25,214 bases of DNA from DASRCB01 sp035653295 (GTDB lineage Bacteria; Acidobacteriota; Terriglobia; Bryobacterales; Bryobacteraceae), in assembly GCA_035653295.1 (NCBI GenBank), contig DASRCB010000075.1:1-25214 (forward strand), in the 5' to 3' direction. Positions 22,852 through 25,214 of this stretch are shown here, piece by piece; positions within the stretch are counted from its first letter, which is position 1, and the number at the start of each line of letters is the position of its first letter. Under the pieces are notes generated by a model. It ran no database searches. It worked only from the letters and a program-made list of their open reading frames with translations, and was not told the DNA's origin. The position numbers and the translations under genes were made by a program.

Positions 22852-23205
22852 ATGAAGAAAACGATACTTGGGATTCTGTTCTCAGCGGCGCTCGCGATCG
22901 CCCAGGCTGGTGGCGGCGGTGGCGCGGGTGGCGGTGGCGGGGCTGGCGGCGGTGCAGGCTCCGGCGGCGGCAGCGGCTCCGGAGGGAGCGCGTCCTCGGC
23001 CGGCCAGAGCGCCGGCACGGCCGGAGGCGGCAGCGGCAGCTACGGTGGCAGCGGCGGCGGCGCGGGCGAAGCTGGCGGCAGCGCGACCGGAGCCAACGGG
23101 GCCACGCATTCCGGCAAACACCACCACAAAAAACATCACAAGTCCGGCGGAAACACGGGCGACACCATGGGTGGCGCCAGCGGCAGCGGAAGCACAACAC
23201 CGTAG
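22852..23205 (+). CDS. Secreted Gly-rich protein with His/Lys cluster, paralogue of the preceding gene
   Basis: 117 residues. The first 22 residues nearly match the neighbouring gene ('MKKTILGILFSAALAIAQAG' against 'MKKTILGLLFAGALAFAQAG'), indicating tandem duplication. The mature part is poly-Gly/Ser (residues 20-80) without strict G-X-Y register. A basic, His-rich patch follows at 86-97 (His86, 90, 91, 92, 95, 96 and Lys89, 93, 94, 97), then a Gly/Ser/Thr tail. The patch might bind metal, phosphate or anionic polymers; this is inference. The gene starts 57 nt after its paralogue's stop, with GAAGGG just before ATG, and is followed by a strong terminator, so the pair is probably a two-gene operon. 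Confidence 0.78.
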   Translation: MKKTILGILFSAALAIAQAGGGGGAGGGGGAGGGAGSGGGSGSGGSASSAGQSAGTAGGGSGSYGGSGGGAGEAGGSATGANGATHSGKHHHKKHHKSGGNTGDTMGGASGSGSTTP

Positions 23206-23228
23206 GTCAGCAACCCTGATATCGGACA

Positions 23229-23270
23229 CGCCCGGCCGCGCCTTTCGGGGCGCGGACCGGGCGTTGTTGT
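23229..23270 (+). terminator. Intrinsic terminator after Gly-rich gene pair
   Basis: A 14-bp GC-rich stem (CGCCCGG CCGCGCC at 23229-23242 pairing with GGCGCGG A CCGGGCG at 23249-23263, with one bulged A) encloses a 6-nt loop and is followed by TTGTTGT. It lies 24 nt after the second Gly-rich gene. The stem is the strongest hairpin noticed in the window. Confidence 0.8.
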
Positions 23271-23297
23271 ATGCGGTGGACCGCCCCGCGACGAGGG

Positions 23298-25214
23298 TTA
23301 TTCTTCCAACCAGCCGGCGAGGAGCCGCTGAGGGCCCATCGCTTTCCGAAACCCGAACAGGGCGAGGACGAGAACGAACACGGTGACGACCAGCGAAGAC
23401 GTGCCGTACCAGGCGCCGAAGTGCGTGGTGAAAACGGTGGCGACGAGAAGGTCGGTGAGAAACATCATGATCACCGCCGGCAACAGGCCGAAGCGCAACA
23501 GCAGGGTGACGACACCAGCGTAGATTACGAAAGACATGGCCATCGACAGCATCTGCTGATCCTGGCCGATACCGCGGATGCTGAACAGCAGGCCGAAGAG
23601 CACCACCGCGAGCCAATCCCGGCGAACAATCATGCGCAGCACGAAAAAGATGAGGAAGAACGAGAGCGCCGACTGAAAGCTCCCAAGGAACTGCCGCAGG
23701 ATCTCATGCACGACGTGCGGGAAACCGAGCAAAGTATCGAGCCGCGTGCTGGCCTGGGGCAGTCCTCCCTGGTGTAAGTCGTAGATGGTCGTGCAGGCGA
23801 AGAACGCGTTCAGCCCGAGGCCGAGCACGACTCCGTAAAGCAGGTCGCGGCCAACCATCGGGTCGCGCCATTTCCCGCTGAGCAGGCGGGTCCAGCCGAT
23901 GATGATGTGCGGCCAGCGCCGGCGGATCGCGGGCTCCAGCGCAAGATACGCAAGCCACAGGATGAACCCCGCTCCCAGGGAATCGGAAAGCGCGGCGACA
24001 AAGGCATGCCCCAGCCACGCAGTGGCCACGAAATGCGATTTGAGGATCCAGGCGCAGAAACTGAGGGTAAAACCCAAAACGGCCAGCCGGTACGCGCCCT
24101 GCCGGTCGCCGCGGCCAAGCTTGTGATTCCGCCAGGCCAGCAGGGCGGCGCCGAGGATGAACACCAGCTCCACCGCGATCCAGATATAGCGGTTGATGTG
24201 CTGCGTCCAACCGCCTTCTTCCACCTGCATGCGCCAGGGCTTCGACCAGGGACCGACGATATCAAAGTAGACGGGCCGGCCGCGCCACCAGGCGGCTTCC
24301 ACGCGCACCGGGAGCTCGGGACGATGCGGCAGGGTACCGCTCCAGGCGGCGCGCGCATCCACCGCTTGGGTTGGAACCCATTCCGGCAACGCGTCATGGA
24401 AAGCTTTCATATCGAGACCAGCGGCCGAAAACAGCGGCGCGGCGTCGGGCAGCGCGGCGCTCGCCGCGGACTTGTCCACCTGCGGCGGTACCGCCGAGAA
24501 GGTCATCAGACGGCCATACGGATCGAGCGCGACCAGCGCCATCCCGGAAACATTCTGCTGCGGGTCGTCCGGCGTCACCAGCCCGAGATCGTCGAAATTG
24601 ATCGGCTCGAGGGGAGTGGGACTCTGCCGATACCAGTAGTAAATGGGGGAAGGCTGCAGGTTGGCGATTTGCGGCCAGGGGCGCCGGTTCTTCGCGCCTT
24701 TGCCGTACAGGTAGCCGATGTAGTCCCCGCTGAAATCGAAGCCGGACGCGCTGTCCGCCGCGGGCCCGGTATACCCGAACTGATGGATGAGGCGGCGGGC
24801 CTGCACCGCGAGCGCGTCGGGCGGCATTTGCAGGTCGACGGTTCCCGCCAGAATCAGCCAGGGACTGATCGCCACGATGGTTGCCAACAACACGATAATT
24901 GCCGCCAGACACGCCACAGCCCGCCAGGGCTGCATCGCTTCCTGCGAGCCCGCGGCGGCCACCATCTCCGGAGAAGGCGTTTCGCCGGCGGCGAGCGCGG
25001 CGGCCAGGGGATCGCCTCCGGGTAGCGCCGCCGATACGGCGAGCGCCGTGGGCGGACGTTTCGATCGATCGGGCTCGAGGCAGCGCAGGATTATCCGCTC
25101 CACCGCGGGATCGATGTCGCGAGCGATGCTGGAGAGTTCCGCCGGGCGGCTTTCGTTGCGCAGGCGAATCAGGTCGGCCAGCGACTCCGCCTCCCACGCG
25201 CGGCGCCCGGCGAA
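23298..25214 (-). CDS. Ser/Thr protein kinase, C-terminal part with polytopic membrane region (5' partial)
   Basis: 638 residues are visible; the catalytic part lies beyond the window end. The visible start is the end of the kinase C-lobe: 'FAGRRAWEAESLADLIRLR', then 'DIDPAVERIILRCLEPDRSK' and 'RPPTALAVSAALPGGDPL', as in Hanks-type kinases of Acidobacteriota. A first membrane segment lies at about 98-122, then an extracytoplasmic region of about 220 residues ('FGYTGPAADSASGFDFSGDY', 'YYWYRQSPTPLEPINFDDLG'). From about residue 343 there is a membrane domain with roughly eight to ten helices, ending in 'RLLAGWLEE'. The soluble loop may be a sensor and the membrane part an unknown module; this is inference. 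The stop lies 92 nt from the convergent Gly-rich gene, with the terminator in between. Confidence 0.85.
   Translation of the reverse strand, partial: FAGRRAWEAESLADLIRLRNESRPAELSSIARDIDPAVERIILRCLEPDRSKRPPTALAVSAALPGGDPLAAALAAGETPSPEMVAAAGSQEAMQPWRAVACLAAIIVLLATIVAISPWLILAGTVDLQMPPDALAVQARRLIHQFGYTGPAADSASGFDFSGDYIGYLYGKGAKNRRPWPQIANLQPSPIYYWYRQSPTPLEPINFDDLGLVTPDDPQQNVSGMALVALDPYGRLMTFSAVPPQVDKSAASAALPDAAPLFSAAGLDMKAFHDALPEWVPTQAVDARAAWSGTLPHRPELPVRVEAAWWRGRPVYFDIVGPWSKPWRMQVEEGGWTQHINRYIWIAVELVFILGAALLAWRNHKLGRGDRQGAYRLAVLGFTLSFCAWILKSHFVATAWLGHAFVAALSDSLGAGFILWLAYLALEPAIRRRWPHIIIGWTRLLSGKWRDPMVGRDLLYGVVLGLGLNAFFACTTIYDLHQGGLPQASTRLDTLLGFPHVVHEILRQFLGSFQSALSFFLIFFVLRMIVRRDWLAVVLFGLLFSIRGIGQDQQMLSMAMSFVIYAGVVTLLLRFGLLPAVIMMFLTDLLVATVFTTHFGAWYGTSSLVVTVFVLVLALFGFRKAMGPQRLLAGWLEE

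Noticed and set aside
22320..23100. Repetitive GC-rich DNA as a possible CRISPR or satellite array
   Set aside because: The periodicity comes from Gly codons in two open frames with signal peptides; there are no spacers or constant repeats.

Overview
The window looks like a chromosomal segment of an Acidobacteriota bacterium, probably of the Solibacter/Bryobacter lineage. The base composition is GC-rich. Four kinds of protein typical of that group are present: a secreted protein with the C-terminal domain known from Solibacter (TIGR03437-type), a TonB-receptor-like protein with an N-terminal carboxypeptidase-regulatory-like domain, a DUF3500 protein with a twin-arginine leader, and a Ser/Thr kinase with the linker 'LPGGDPLAAALAAGETPSPE' after the kinase fold. 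No rRNA, tRNA, insertion sequence, CRISPR array or phage gene was seen. Genes are densely packed and the largest gap is about 160 bases.

Layout. 1-1864 (-): secreted CAP-like/BACON/Solibacter C-terminal domain protein, cut by the window start. 1918-3574 (-): small Tat-type leader protein followed 4 nt later by an amidase. 3616-4482 (+): RHS/YD-like protein. 4495-12288 (-): surface-polysaccharide operon, read from high to low coordinates: zinc-ribbon protein, three GT4 glycosyltransferases, a secreted DUF3108-type protein, a glycosyltransferase-methyltransferase fusion, and an ABC-2 (Wzm-like) export permease. Most junctions overlap or are 8 nt apart; the exception is a 153-nt gap filled with palindromic repeats. 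12407-17842: small mixed transcription units: a secreted lipocalin-sized protein, the DUF3500 protein, a TlpA-like thiol protein, a zinc-ribbon membrane protein, an M28/glutaminyl-cyclase-like peptidase, a RodZ-like protein and pgsA. 17927-18202 (+): rpsT. 18249-22106 (-): FRG-domain protein, His/Cys-rich membrane-anchored peptide and TonB-dependent receptor-like protein, possibly one unit. 22264-23205 (+): two tandem Gly-rich secreted paralogues, one with collagen-like G-X-Y triplets, closed by a strong hairpin terminator. 23298-25214 (-): C-terminal part of a Ser/Thr kinase with a large polytopic membrane region, cut by the window end.

How it fits together. The central operon should build and partly export a cell-surface glycan. 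Its permease carries an extra N-terminal beta-rich domain of the kind normally found on the partner ATPase (Wzt), and no ATPase gene lies in the window. The rest is housekeeping (rpsT, pgsA, RodZ-like) plus many envelope or secreted proteins. No clearly new multi-gene system such as defence, a secretion machine or a mobile element is evident. The most unusual items are the permease fusion, the collagen-like/poly-Gly tandem pair, the family of intergenic palindromes, and four convergent gene pairs with essentially no intergenic DNA.
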